This document shows, piece by piece, positions 1-11,140 of a stretch of DNA of 64,000 nt. Origin of the DNA: Aldrovandia affinis (lineage: Eukaryota; Chordata; Actinopteri; Notacanthiformes; Halosauridae); the NCBI GenBank assembly GCA_029706075.1, contig JAINUG010000055.1, positions 3,312,885 through 3,376,884 of the forward strand. Direction: 5' to 3'. Numbering within the stretch: the stretch's first letter is position 1; every line of letters starts with the position of its first letter. A program made the translations under genes and the position numbers. A model generated the notes under the pieces. That model saw nothing but the letters and a program-made list of their open reading frames with translations, made no database searches and was not told where the DNA came from.

Positions 1-441
1 GAAAGAATACAGAAGAGATGTCGAGCTTAGCCAGGAGTGAGAGAGACATCGCGTTGTGGTTGCAATACGAGAAAAGGGGGAAACGAGAATGAAAACTGGG
101 CACCAGTCTCAAAGTTGTGAGGATGTCTCATTCTCTATCACTCTCTCTATTGCTCGCTATGTTTCTCTGTCTCTCTCTGTCTCAGCCTCCTTCTCTTTCT
201 CTGTCTTGCTCACTTTCTATCTCTCTCTCATAATCACTCTCTCTCCTCTCTCTCTCTCTCATGCTCACTCTCTCTCATTCTCTCTCTCTACTTCTCTCTC
301 TCTCATTCTCTCTCCCTCCTTCTTTCTCTCCTGCTCATTCTCTCTCTCATTCTCTCTCACGTTCTCTCTCTTGCTCTCTCTCTCTCTTTCTTGCTCTCAT
401 GCTCTCTCTCCTTCCTTCTCTTTCTCTCTCTCTCTCTCCTG
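1..441. repeat. Short unique lead-in and CT-rich microsatellite
   Basis: Bases 1-120 are unremarkable. From about 121 to 441 the + strand is an imperfect TCTC tract broken by occasional TTTC, TGCTC and ATGCTCA. Open frames across it encode only Ser/Leu/Phe repeats and are not genes. A polypyrimidine tract of this length next to a transposon end at 478 is compatible with slippage growth. Confidence 0.9.
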
Positions 442-2426
442 ACTTGCAGCCATTAATGCGGGAGTTGTGTCACATTACAGTTTTTCTCAATCGTTTAAAC
501 ACGTTTTCTGAAACTATCGCTCAATTTCTCAAAACTCTAAACACAAAACTGAAAAGAGTTAACCATTTTGGCAAAACTCCACAAATCTCTTGCAAAATGA
601 AACACTGCACTCAAAACCATGTTCTCTCTTCTCAAAACTGATTCTTTCCACCAAAACGATACACACAGCTATCAGATGAATATCTCTTACAGAGCATCAA
701 TTAAACACTGGTGTAATACATTTAAAACACAACCATCAAAATACTGTTTATATATGTTTTGGCTTCATGAGGCCATGTTACATATTCAATTGTATAAAAT
801 TGTTTCCTTTTTCTCCTTTAAGGTTTAGGTTTTTTTTTTGTCTCAAAATAGGTAGCAATTTTATGGTACAGTATAAAGACTGTTGCCATATTATAATACA
901 ATACTGTGAATATATCATATAAATATTGCATTGACACAATCATTGTATCAGAATAGGATACAATGCACATTTGTCTGTCCAATGAGCTCCAGTTGGGCTA
1001 AACTCACAACCCTGCTTCCCAGAGTCATACTGTAAACTTACAGTTCAATATTGTTAGAGTTCTGAGAATACACAAATGTTACCTATTTTGGCAAAACTCT
1101 GTGAGATCAGTGCACAAATACAAAAAGGTAACAAAGCAAATATTTATTTGTTACTGTAAAATACAGTAAAATGTTCATAGACCCACAAAAAATTTACAAA
1201 AATAAATACAGTAAAATGAGGTGAAACAGGTCTACATCAGTCATCCCACCTCCGATCCTGATCAGGCCAGAGGACCTCATCTACATCGCATGCAATGTTC
1301 TCCCTGGCCAAGCAGCGGAGGAAAAAGCGCCTGACGTAGCGGATCCACCCCTGGCATGCGTCTGCGTGGATGTCGTCACACGCCTCCTCCATTGCCTGGA
1401 GTAGGGCCACACGCTCGTGGGGTTTGCGATCATATACCTTCCACCGCCATGCTGAAAAGAATTATTCGATTGGATTTAGAAATGGGGAATATGGTGAGAG
1501 GTAGAGAACTGAAAAATGTGGGTTGTTAGCGAACCAGTTGTGGACCAGAGCAGCCCGGTGGAAACTTACATTGTCCCAAATGACAATGTAGTTGGGCTGC
1601 TCTGGTCCCTCTTTCTGTGGGGGGATGAAGATATTGTTGAGTGCATCAAGGAAGGTTAGCAGACGGGCAGTGTTGTAGGGACCAAATTGGGCATGGTGAT
1701 GGATGACCCCACGGTGACCAATGGCTGCGCACATGGTCACATTTCCCCCACGCAGGCCAGGGACATCGACGATGGCACAGTTGCCAATGATGTTCCTCCT
1801 CCGCCGCCTGGTCCTGGTCAAGTTGAACCCTGCCTCGTCAATTAATATGTATTCATGTGGAGCAGCACTGGCATCAAGTTCAAGCACTCTGAAAAAGAGA
1901 AAATGACCATTTCAGACAATAGGCCTACATACAGGACCAGCTATAAGTCTACATACAGGAACACTGAGGTGCATAGTGACATGTCTATACAGAGTACTGA
2001 AAGGATGTGGTCAGTTACAGTAGCCTGCTGTACTCACTTGCACATATTGGTAACGTAGCTCCTTCACTCTGTCAGTGTTGCGCTCAAACGGTACGCGATA
2101 TATCTGTTTCATTCGAAGCTGGTGTTTCTTCAGGACATGATCTATTGTGGACAGGCTGACCTGGTCAATGTTTGGGAAGAGGACATTGTCTTGTATGACT
2201 CTGTCTTTACGTAATTTCCCTCAGTGTAATGACATTACAGTATTAGCCAACACCATGTTGATTATGGTGGTCTCTTGCTCATCTGTAAATTTCCGACCTC
2301 TGACACCTTGCTTTGCTGGTCGTCCTTCTATTCTGTGAAAAGTATATACAGTATAGGCTACACATATTGCATAAATGTAAAACAAAACAACATTACACTA
2401 TACATTTCTCTAAGTACTGTATATAT

Positions 2427-2905
<479 letters not shown>

Positions 2906-3136
2906 ATATCCATAGAAACCATAAAGTTACATTACTGTAATTACTGTAGAGAGTATAGAAGGCTACTGACGTGGTTACTTACCTATTCTCATCTCTAAAT
3001 GCCTGGATAACTGAGGCTACCGTGAAGCGGCTCAAATTCGGCTGGACTTGCTGCCCAGCTGCGGTCATTGTTAGGCCATGATTGAGCACATAGTCAACCA
3101 AAGTTGCGCGGATTTCATTAGAAATATTGGCGTGCC

Positions 3137-3202
3137 TTCCTCTTCCTCTTCCTCTTCCTCTTCCTCTTCCTCCTCTTCCTCTTCCTCTTCCTCTTCCTCC
3201 TC
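3137..3202. repeat. CTTCCT hexanucleotide repeat in transposase exon 1
   Basis: Imperfect CTTCCT/CTTCCTC repeat. On the minus strand it codes alternating Arg-Gly near the transposase N-terminus, so the basic tract may be an expanded form of a natural basic region. Confidence 0.85.
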
Positions 3203-3409
3203 CTCTCTGTTCTCCATGCTGCTCCATTTTTTCCCCCCAACACAGTAGAGGTCACCTGAGGCCTATTTTATGCTCTGACACATGATTGAAGTGTTTTGTC
3301 AATTGAGTTTGAACAGGTGAGAAGTGAGTGAGACCATTTGGTAATTAGGGTGTGGCATTTTGAAGGCCAGTGTTTTCCAGGTGAACAAAGTGTGCTAAAT
3401 GATGAGATT

Positions 3410-3545
3410 TGTGCTTAGAGTTTTGCAAACATGTGATTTAGAATTGCTATTTGAGTGAAAACTATGGAATTGTGCTTAGAGTTTTGCAAACATGTGATTT
3501 AGAATTGCTATTTGAGTGAAAACAATAGAATTGTGCTTAGAGTTT
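3410..3545. repeat. 61 bp tandem duplication, subterminal in the IS630-type element
   Basis: A segment starting TTGTGCTTAGAGTTTTGC is repeated with a 61 bp period and about 2 differences; a third partial copy begins near 3534. It lies about 100 bp inside the right TIR, where transposase subterminal binding sites often occur (inference). Confidence 0.85.
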
Positions 3546-3641
3546 AGCAGTCTGGAGTTTTGTTGTTGATACATGAGCTTCAAGTTTTCAGAATTGTGTG
3601 CATAGTTCCATTTTTTGTGTGTATACAATGGAGAAAAACTG

Positions 3642-4379
3642 TAATGCCCCGCCCTTCATTTCAACACCAGAAAATAAGCTTCTGATATTCCAATATGGCC
3701 CCACAGGTGCTGCGTGAATTTGAAATAGTACGACAGGCACCTTAAATAATATGGAAAACGGACACAGCATGACGGTATTCATCCTGCTGTAAAGCTGTAT
3801 TCATTCAGTCTAAGGCATACAAAAAAACAGGAAGATACCTGGTGACTATGTGTGGGAACCCCCTTTGGGGTAGGAAAGGCGGAGGGAAGGCCCTCTGATT
3901 TACCTCTTGTTCTAAAGTGATTTACGGTAAAAGCGGATAAATCGTTGCGAGATATACCGCGGTCAGAATTAAATTCTCTGCACGCACTTCAAACGCTGAT
4001 GGCTCTCATCTCCATCTCTGCTCCTGCAGGCCTAGCGGGGGAGAGAGGAGAGGAGAGGAGAGGAGAGGTTAGTGGAAGATGAACTGGGCACTGACAGTGT
4101 GGTGTCTTTGGAAGAATTACACGGAGTCTCCCATACGGAAGAATGTAAATCAATCTTAAGCCATTTTCTCCTTTCTGCCGTTACTACTGCGATATTGACC
4201 TGCTGTTGCATTGGAGAGAGAGGCACGTTTGGAAATTCAATTTCTCGCCCGCACCCCCGCCCCTCCCCCCACCCACCTGGGAATCTGCTCACCGTTTTCT
4301 TTTTCTTCGAATGCGTTCAATAGTGATATGCATGTGAGGGAAAGCCTGCCTTTGAGCCAGGGAATATTGTGTGCATATA
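3642..4379. other. Low-copy sequence, no gene seen
   Basis: Mixed-composition DNA with a short GAGAG pentamer run at about 4035-4070 and a CCCCCGCC-rich patch near 4250. I see no coding exon or recognised repeat. Confidence 0.6.
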
Positions 4380-4518
4380 CACTCACACACACACACACAC
4401 ACACGCACATATACAAACACAACTGTATGGGCACACATGCACACACAGACATGCACGCACATACAGTACATGCACACACATGCACATACACAAACACAAA
4501 TGTACGGGCACATACACA

Positions 4519-4590
<72 letters not shown>

Positions 4591-4622
4591 AACAGACACA
4601 CACAAACACACACACACACACA
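4380..4622. repeat. (CA)n array with variant units
   Basis: CA dinucleotides, interrupted at first by GCACATAC-type units and then nearly pure from about 4520 to 4585. Opposite in orientation to the TG array at 4864-5150. Confidence 0.97.
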
Positions 4623-4863
4623 CTCCTGTGACATTCCCTCTCCCTCACTATTTAGTGTAAGGTCTGTGTTCCAGTATGCAGTGGACATGAAGCCATTCCT
4701 ACACACTTTGGATGGAGTCCATCATACAGCAGTCCCTGTGTAATTACCATGGCTCATACTCCCTCGCTGAACGCAAAAACACCCACAACCATTCTTCATC
4801 TTCATTTGCACATTTTACAGAGCCATAGAGCATGGATCTCAGGTCTCTCCTCACAATGCATAT
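4623..4863. other. Low-copy spacer between CA and TG arrays
   Basis: About 240 bp of ordinary sequence; nothing recognisable. Confidence 0.6.
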
Positions 4864-4926
4864 ATGTGTGTGTGTGTGTGTGTTTCTGTACCTGAAAGAG
4901 AGATAGAGAGTGTGTGTGTGTGTGCC

Positions 4927-4959
<33 letters not shown>

Positions 4960-5150
4960 CTGTGTGCGTGTTTATGTGTATGTGTGCGCGTGTGTGTGTG
5001 CGCGCGTGTGTGTGTGTGCATGCGTGTGTGTATGTGTGTGTACCTGAAAGAGAGATAGAGAGTGTGTGTGTTTGTGCATGTGCGTGTGTCTGTCTGTGTG
5101 TGCGTGTGTACATGCACGCATGTATGTGTGTGTGCGTGTGTGTGTCTGGG
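4864..5150. repeat. (TG)n array with internal direct repeat
   Basis: TG dinucleotides with interspersed CG. The non-TG block CCTGAAAGAGAGATAGAG occurs twice (about 4892 and 5043), showing that a roughly 150 bp segment was duplicated within the array. Confidence 0.95.
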
Positions 5151-5642
5151 GGGGATAGTAAAGATGACTGCCTTACATATTAATGCTTTCCTCTCATGTT
5201 ATTATGCGGTACTGAGATTAGACCTCTGGGTAACATCATGGATGCACACAGAACACAGCGACCCTTTGGCTCAGCAGACACCTACAGACCTCCTCTCCTC
5301 TCCTCTCTTCTCCTCTCCTCTCCTCCCCGCTCCTCTCCTCTCTGCTCTCAGCTCACTCCAGTCTTCTCTTTGATATTTGCTCAAGTGCTTTACTTTAATC
5401 TATATTACTCTGCGCTCTTTGAGACATCTGGGAGAACACATACCTATATATTTTCCGCCCTCAACGTTCTATAGCCCTGCCCACAGGCTGAAATGAAAGG
5501 CAAAGGGGTTGGGTGGGTGAGAGGTGACAGAGGTGCTCCCTGCCACCTGTATAAGACAAACGTGGAACAGATCCAGGGATCTGGACTGTGTTGCTTTCTG
5601 TGGAGGGAAAACATAGGGGAGATTTGCTGATCTGTTCTTCTC
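5151..5642. other. Low-copy sequence with CTCTC pentamer run
   Basis: Contains a TCCTC/TCTCC repeat at about 5287-5345. No gene evidence. Confidence 0.6.
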
Positions 5643-6455
5643 CCTGTAGAGTCGGTGTGCTGATCTGAGAGAGAGAACGAGAGTGATTCAGAGATTCAGA
5701 GAGTGTGTGATCGCGAGTGTGTGCGAGACAGACAATCAGAGCGTGGGAGAGAGCGTGTGTGTGTGTGAGAAAGAGAGTCAGAGTGTGTGAGAGCAAGCTC
5801 GCGAGAGAGAGAATCATATAGTGTGTGTGAGAGCGAGTGTGTGTGAGAGAGAATCAGAGAGTGTATGAGAGCAAGCGCGTGAGACAGAGAGTCAGAGAGT
5901 GTGAGAGTGAGTGTGTGTGAGAGAGAGAATCATACAGTGTGTGTGAGAGCGAGTGTGTGTGAGAGAGAATCAGAGAGTGTATGAGAGCAAGCGCGTGAGA
6001 CAGAGAGTCAGAGAGTGTGAGAGTGAGTGTGTGTGAGAGAGAGAATCATATAGTGTGTGTGAGAGCGAGTGTGTGTGAGAGAGAATCAGAGAGTGTATGA
6101 GAGCAAGCGCGTGAGACAGAGAGTCAGAGTGTGTGAGAGCAAGCTCGCGAGAGAGAGAATCATATAGTGTGTGTGAGAGCGAGTGTGTGTGTGTGAGAGA
6201 GCGCGTGTGAGAGAGAGAATCAGATAGTGTGTGAGAGCGAGTGTGTGTGAGAGAGAATCAGAGAGTGTATGAGAGCGAGAGTGTGTGTGTGAGAGAGCGC
6301 GTGTGAGAGAGAGAATCAGATAGTGTGTGAGAGCGAGTGTGTGTGAGAGAGAATCAGAGAGTGTATGAGAGCAAGCGCGTGAGACAGAGAGTCAGAGAGT
6401 GTGAGAGTGAGTGTGTGTGAGAGAGAATCAGAGAGTGTGTGAGAGCGAGCGCGTC
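5643..6455. repeat. GA/GT minisatellite with about 116 bp higher-order period
   Basis: Built of GAGAGAGAATCA and GTGTGTGAGAGCGAG blocks. The marker AATCATA/AATCATAC appears near 5812, 5928, 6043 and 6158, giving a higher-order period of 115-116 bp. Later units are shorter and rearranged. Confidence 0.9.
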
Positions 6456-6976
6456 TTCATAAAAGCAGTGCCACTGCAGTAACTCTAAATAACCGTGATG
6501 AGGCTATGATGACGAAGACCAAACTGACAACCGTAGGAGTAAGGGCGATTATCATAATGGAAAAATGAATAACACTGCTTCTCTACTTCTCTTCAGGCCT
6601 TGAGCGGAAGGGGGGAGGGGGTCTGTACTTTGAGTGGGGGAGGGGTAGGGGGGGCATTACCTCCATCCACTGACAGCACCATCTTCAGCCTTTAAAAGGT
6701 TTTCACTCTCACCGCCTGTGTGTATGTGTGTGTGTGTGTGTGTGTGTGTATGTGGCGACACAGAGCTGAGAGTCACAGGGAAGCGTCCATCTGGCCTGGA
6801 CGTCTCCGTCGAGTCGGCCCGAACAAAGGCGCCCTGACCGGCGTCTGCGTACGTGTGTGAGAGGAGGCCCGCCGGCCCTGTTGGAGTCCTCCACTCATAG
6901 AGCAGGGAGACAATGATGGTCGGCTCTTCAAAAGAGTGAGAGACAGTGAGAGAGAGAGAGGGGAAGTGGGAAGAGA

Positions 6977-7014
<38 letters not shown>

Positions 7015-7579
7015 AGGGGGGGTAGGGGCGAGGGGGCAAGAGGGAGGAGGGGGAAGGGAGCAGAAAGAGAAAGGGGGAGGGGGAGATGAACAAAGAGAGG
7101 TGGGGGATGGACCATGCCAACCAGCTCAAAGAGGGTCCCCCGAATACAAATGAAATTGTTTAGGATTAGGAACGTGAATCCTTCCTTAAAAAGAAAAAAA
7201 GAAAAGAAAAGAAAAAGCTTTCCTTTTCTTATCTCAGCTTTTAGGATTAGTGTTATGTTGGCCTTATACAACGCTTAACATCACTGAAAGGCCGTCAACC
7301 TGTAGCGGGGAGAATGATGAAAATACTGATTTAGGCCTCTTTGTTTCAGGCCCTGTCCCGTTAGTGATCGATTTTGCAGACAGAATTCCCCCAAATATAG
7401 GCTTGGAAAAGGTCAGGGCCTCGATGGGCCCCAGGGCCAACATGTAGGGGACCCGTTGTGGGTCAGGCAGCTCCTCCTCCTGGTCCTGGGCATCCACGCA
7501 CTGTCAACGAACATACCTGCTTCAGGTATACCCCACATTCAATTCCCCTGCTGAAACACTTATGTAATGTAATGTACTG
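6456..7579. other. Low-copy sequence with short GT and G-rich GA tracts
   Basis: Includes (GT)n at about 6718-6751 and a purine tract at about 6940-7095 (GA repeat, then GGGAGG runs). Open frames over the purine tract are low-complexity and not credible genes. 7140-7580 shows no recognisable element. Confidence 0.65.
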
Positions 7580-7845
7580 TACATGTAACTGCCAAAATAA
7601 AGGAAACCCAAACATAAAGTGTCCTAATGGGGCGTTGGGCCACCACGAGCCACCAGAACAGCTTCAATGCGCCTTGGCATAGATTCTGTAAGTGTATGGA
7701 ACTCCATTGGAGGGATGCAACATCATTCTTCCATGGGAAATGACATAATTTGATGTTTTGTTGATGGTGGTGGAAAACGCTGTCTCAGTTGGTGGAATTT
7801 CTCAACACTTTATGTTGTTGCTTCCTTTATGTTGGTAGTTCCCTG
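7580..7845. mobile_element. MITE, 'CAGGTAACTGCCAAAATAAAGG' type (degenerate copy)
   Basis: The left end reads ACATGTAACTGCCAAAATAA. The right end (about 7821-7845) is a diverged inverted copy ending TTGGTAGTTCCCTG. The left-hand sequence matches the elements at 28405 and 37402 (shared ends and the interior GGCGTTGGGCCACCACGAG-like block), so this is a third family member. The family ends at TA in the better copies, as in Tc1/mariner. Confidence 0.7.
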
Positions 7846-7848
7846 GAG

Positions 7849-9344
7849 AAGGGGTGTAACGGTACATTTAAGCATGTGTTCGTATTGTGGTCCTGATGCA
7901 ATTCTCTTTTCCATGACAACAATGTGTTGATAAGAGATGAGCATCCTTTTTGTTGTTGTTGATGAGCCCCTGTGTCCCCCAGTTCACTTCAGTTCAGCCC
8001 TGTCCTGGATTTGAAGGAAGTGAGGTGGCGAGACAAGAGTGCAATCCTGCCAATTCTGCTAGTGATCAGGGATCACAAACTCCCCCCCCACCACCAATGC
8101 CTTCAGGTTCGAGTACGTAACTCACCGGAACCAATCTGGTGGAAACACGAGAACCTGTTGCAGCAAGTTTTTTCCCGAAGGGAGGGGGGAAAGTATGCAT
8201 GTTAACGAACCAAAATGCCTTCACTGCGTTCATTAGGGGGGGAGGAAGGGGTGAGGAAATTGGAAATGAGGGGGAGGTGTAATCTTTCAAGTTTCCTGTT
8301 CCTTCCTGTGAAGGAGGGAGGGGTGGGGGGCAATTAAGTTAAAAAATAACTGTCTTTATTCAACCGAACGAGTGGGCCTAGGATCCAGTCAAGCTCTGAA
8401 TGTGGACTCGACCCCGGTCTCCTGAAACGCGGGGAAGTGGGCGGAGCCAGCTCATTTTGTGGTTCCCGCGTCAAACCTCTATGGCCAAATGAGATTTTTT
8501 TTTAAAGCCAGCACAGTTTGAAATGAACGCACTGCTGGGAGTGTTCACCCTGCGTCTCTAGTATCACAGACCTGTGGCGATACATGCACAGGCTGTGGAA
8601 CTGTTACCGAATGGCCCCAGGTGGCAGGCTGACGGAAGGGGATTCATCTGAGCTGCGTAGCACGCCAGGAACCACCATACCCCACCCCCCGCATCCCTGT
8701 GATTAAGACATGACGATGAACCGCAATGGGAAATTAATTAATTCTTTAAATAGGAGAAAAAAACCGCGAATTAAATTGTTCACTACAAATGCCGTATGTA
8801 TACGTGGAGATGCTTCGCGCCCAAGGAAAGCTTGAGAACGTTGCCGTGAGATTTTTTTTTTCCCTAAAATAAGATTGGACTGTCCCATGGCAAGAAGGAA
8901 TCTGAGCTTAAAAGAAGGTTTTCCTATAATTTCCATAAGGGAAAATTATGTTGTATGGTATTCCAATGGCAATTTTATTTCGAGTAATTCCATTTAGCAC
9001 TTAAAAAGCAACACAACTCCCTTGGAAAACCAATTTTGCCACATTAGATACATTTATTGAAATGCTAAAATATATGTGCACTAAAGAGGACAATTTCACA
9101 GTACACATAGCACTAATATGTGCTGTGGCAGAATTGCACTCTTGTCTTGCTAGCTCACTTCCTTCAAATCCAGAACTGAACTGAACTGAACTGTTTTTGT
9201 CCTTAAGGACACAAAGACTCATCAAGAAGAAAAAGAGGAAGAAAAAAAGGATGCTTGCCTCTTGTCAACTCATTGTTGTTATGGAAAAGAGTTGCATCAG
9301 GACCATAATACAAACGTGTCCTTAAATGTACTGTTACACCCCTG
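7849..9344. mobile_element. DNA transposon with about 220 bp terminal inverted repeats (hAT-like ends)
   Basis: Left arm 7849-8066 begins GGGGTGTAACGGTACATTTAA. The right arm, about 9120-9344, reads as its diverged reverse complement and ends TTACACCCCTG. Matching blocks in order include TGGTCCTGATGCAA, GACAACAATG, GAGCATCC, GTTCAGTTCAG and TGGATTTGAAGGAAGTGAG. Ends of the form CAGGGGTGTAAC are common in fish hAT-like non-autonomous elements (family knowledge). I found no matching 8 bp target duplication. The roughly 1.05 kb interior shows no transposase. Confidence 0.75.
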
Positions 9345-9531
9345 CCTTACCACAACACTGAGCTTCTATATTTGACTTATTTATATTTATATTTATTTAG
9401 TTATTATACTTATTTATACCTACTTATATTTATTTTATTTAGTTTTAAATAATTACCTATTTATACATAGATTTGACTTATTTGTATACTGTACTGTACT
9501 GTAGTAAAAGTAATTGTTTTTGCATAGTAAA
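9345..9531. repeat. AT-rich TTTAT-type tandem tract
   Basis: Between about 9370 and 9485 the sequence is built from TTATTTA/TTTATAT variants. No other feature seen. Confidence 0.75.
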
Positions 9532-9578
9532 CAGGGACAGGACAGAATGAGACAGGATGGGGACAGGGTGGGACAGTA
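9532..9578. repeat. GGACAGG minisatellite, first block
   Basis: GGACAGG/GAGACAGG units. The same unit recurs at 9950-10034, on the far side of a MITE and a GT array. Confidence 0.8.
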
Positions 9579-9589
9579 TGTATGTGGGC

Positions 9590-9756
9590 ATAGGCGCCGA
9601 TCCCGTGGGTGCTCCGGGGCCCGAGCACCCACGGAGAAGGCCGAGCACCCACGGGGAAAATTATGCACGGAGCCAAATTTACATTGATTTGATAGCAAAC
9701 TCCACCTAGCATACGCTGCGCGGCACCCACGGGCAGAAACATCAATCGGCGCCTAT
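9590..9756. mobile_element. 167 bp MITE with 9 bp target duplication (Mutator-like)
   Basis: Perfect 12 bp terminal inverted repeats, ATAGGCGCCGAT and ATCGGCGCCTAT. GTATGTGGG lies immediately outside both ends (9580-9588 and 9757-9765). Nine-base duplications are typical of the Mutator/MULE superfamily. The interior contains its own GCACCCACGG direct repeats. The flanks are GT-rich, which makes the duplication slightly less conclusive. Confidence 0.72.
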
Positions 9757-9766
9757 GTATGTGGGT

Positions 9767-9782
9767 GAGCGTGTGTGTGAGT

Positions 9783-9821
<39 letters not shown>

Positions 9822-9847
9822 TGTGCCTATGTGTGCGTGTGTGTGCA

Positions 9848-9883
<36 letters not shown>

Positions 9884-9948
9884 CGCGTGCGTGCGCATGC
9901 GTGCGTGTGTGTGCGTGTGTGTGAGTGTGAGTGTGTGCGTGTGTGACA
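9767..9948. repeat. (GT)n array
   Basis: GT dinucleotides with scattered GC and GA substitutions, including alternating GCGTGCGTGCGCATGCG, a Z-DNA-prone stretch. Confidence 0.95.
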
Positions 9949-10034
9949 GGGTGGGACAGGATGGACAGGATGGACAGGGTGGGACAGGATGGACAGGGTG
10001 AGACAGAGTGAGACAGGGTGAGACAGGGTGAAAC
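9949..10034. repeat. GGACAGGGTG minisatellite, second block
   Basis: About eight 8-10 bp units (GGACAGGGTG, GGACAGGATG, AGACAGGGTG). Same family as 9532-9578. Confidence 0.85.
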
Positions 10035-10800
10035 ATGGCAGACCACAGTGGGGCATGAAGCTACAGCATCAAGCGGTGGGAATCAAGTGTGGGAATGTGA
10101 GCAGGCCCGCCTCAGCTCATTAGGCCTGAGTTCAGCATGGCAGCCAGGAGAGGGGAGGGGCAGCCATCAATCTGCGGGACGGAAGCACCTGACGGAGGGC
10201 CGGATGCGGGGGGTGGGGGCGGTGGTGAGAGCGGACGCTGCTGCTCAGCCTCCTGCGAAGGAGACAGAAGCAGCTGGAGGACACTCGAGCAGTCGAGAGA
10301 GGATCCTGCTCAAATGCGAGCGTCTCGGCTTCTGGAGCACTGCGGAAGAGGAAGAGGCACTCAGGGATATTAGTTACGAGTGTACATATGTCCCGCTCTC
10401 TCTCGCTCTCTCCCCCTCTCGCTCTGTCGCTCTCTCCCTCTCTTGTTCCTTTTCTCCTGTGCGTTGGAGCCCTGCCAATGGCATCGATCATGAGCAGGTT
10501 TTGCGAGAGTAGCCATGTGACCCGTCGGCACTCGACAGAACTCTGTTCCACATAAGGCAGGGCTGCATCTCATCAGAAATCATTTTCAAAACAAAGAACC
10601 GAGTTGCTCACATACGCCAAGAACGCACTCCACATACGTCAGTAAACACAAACGCTTGTTAAAATCAGCCTTCGTTATTTATGCAAAAATGAAGCCAAGT
10701 TACGACGAACAACTTGAGCATGAAAACTGTCTGCACTTTTACCATGAACATACCCTGCCAACACATGGCGTCCCAGAGAGCTTGGCTTTGGCAGACTAGA
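10035..10800. other. Low-copy sequence
   Basis: Moderately GC-rich. Open frames here overlap on opposite strands and lack recognisable domains. A CTCTCTCGCTCT tract lies near 10395-10450. No gene called. Confidence 0.55.
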
Positions 10801-11080
10801 ACATTATCTATTGTTCGAAACACCTTAATTGTACACAGGTGGACTCCAATCAAGTAATTATGTGACCTCAGAAGACAACTGATTGCACCAGAGTTTATTT
10901 AGGTGTGTCTTAGAAAAAGGGGTGAGTGCTTTATTCAGTAACAGTGGCAGCAATTATTGTCAGTTTCTTATTTGTAATTACTTTAAAAAAGCTTGAGTTG
11001 TTGTTTTATCGAATATTTTGTGTTGATCAGTGGCAAGAAATGTATATAGATATTTATATGACAGGCAACTACCAAAATAA
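10801..11080. mobile_element. Tc1-like internal fragment, degenerate
   Basis: 10824-10920 (TACACAGGTGGACTCCAATC..., then CTGATTGCACCAGAG) resembles the 5' non-coding region of fish Tc1 elements that begin with the AAGTATTCAGACC-type end. The downstream part is AT-rich and diverged. No TIR pair seen. Confidence 0.45.
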
Positions 11081-11140
11081 AAGAAAAGTAGAAAATATTG
11101 CGATATATATATGTATATCGCAATATTTTCAACTTTTCTT
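11081..11140. repeat. 60 bp near-perfect palindrome (hairpin)
   Basis: Two 26-base arms (AAGAAAAGT...GCGATAT and complement) with one mismatch around an 8-base centre ATATATGT. It could be the core of a MITE, a precursor-like hairpin, or a cruciform. The upstream CAGGCAACTACCAAAATAAAAG resembles the end of the 28405/37402 MITE family. Confidence 0.85.

Noticed and set aside
4237-4743. Cys-Val or His-Thr rich short proteins
   Set aside because: CA/TG repeat translation.
10132-10551. Opposing open frames of 139 and 164 codons
   Set aside because: Low-complexity, overlapping on both strands; no family resemblance.
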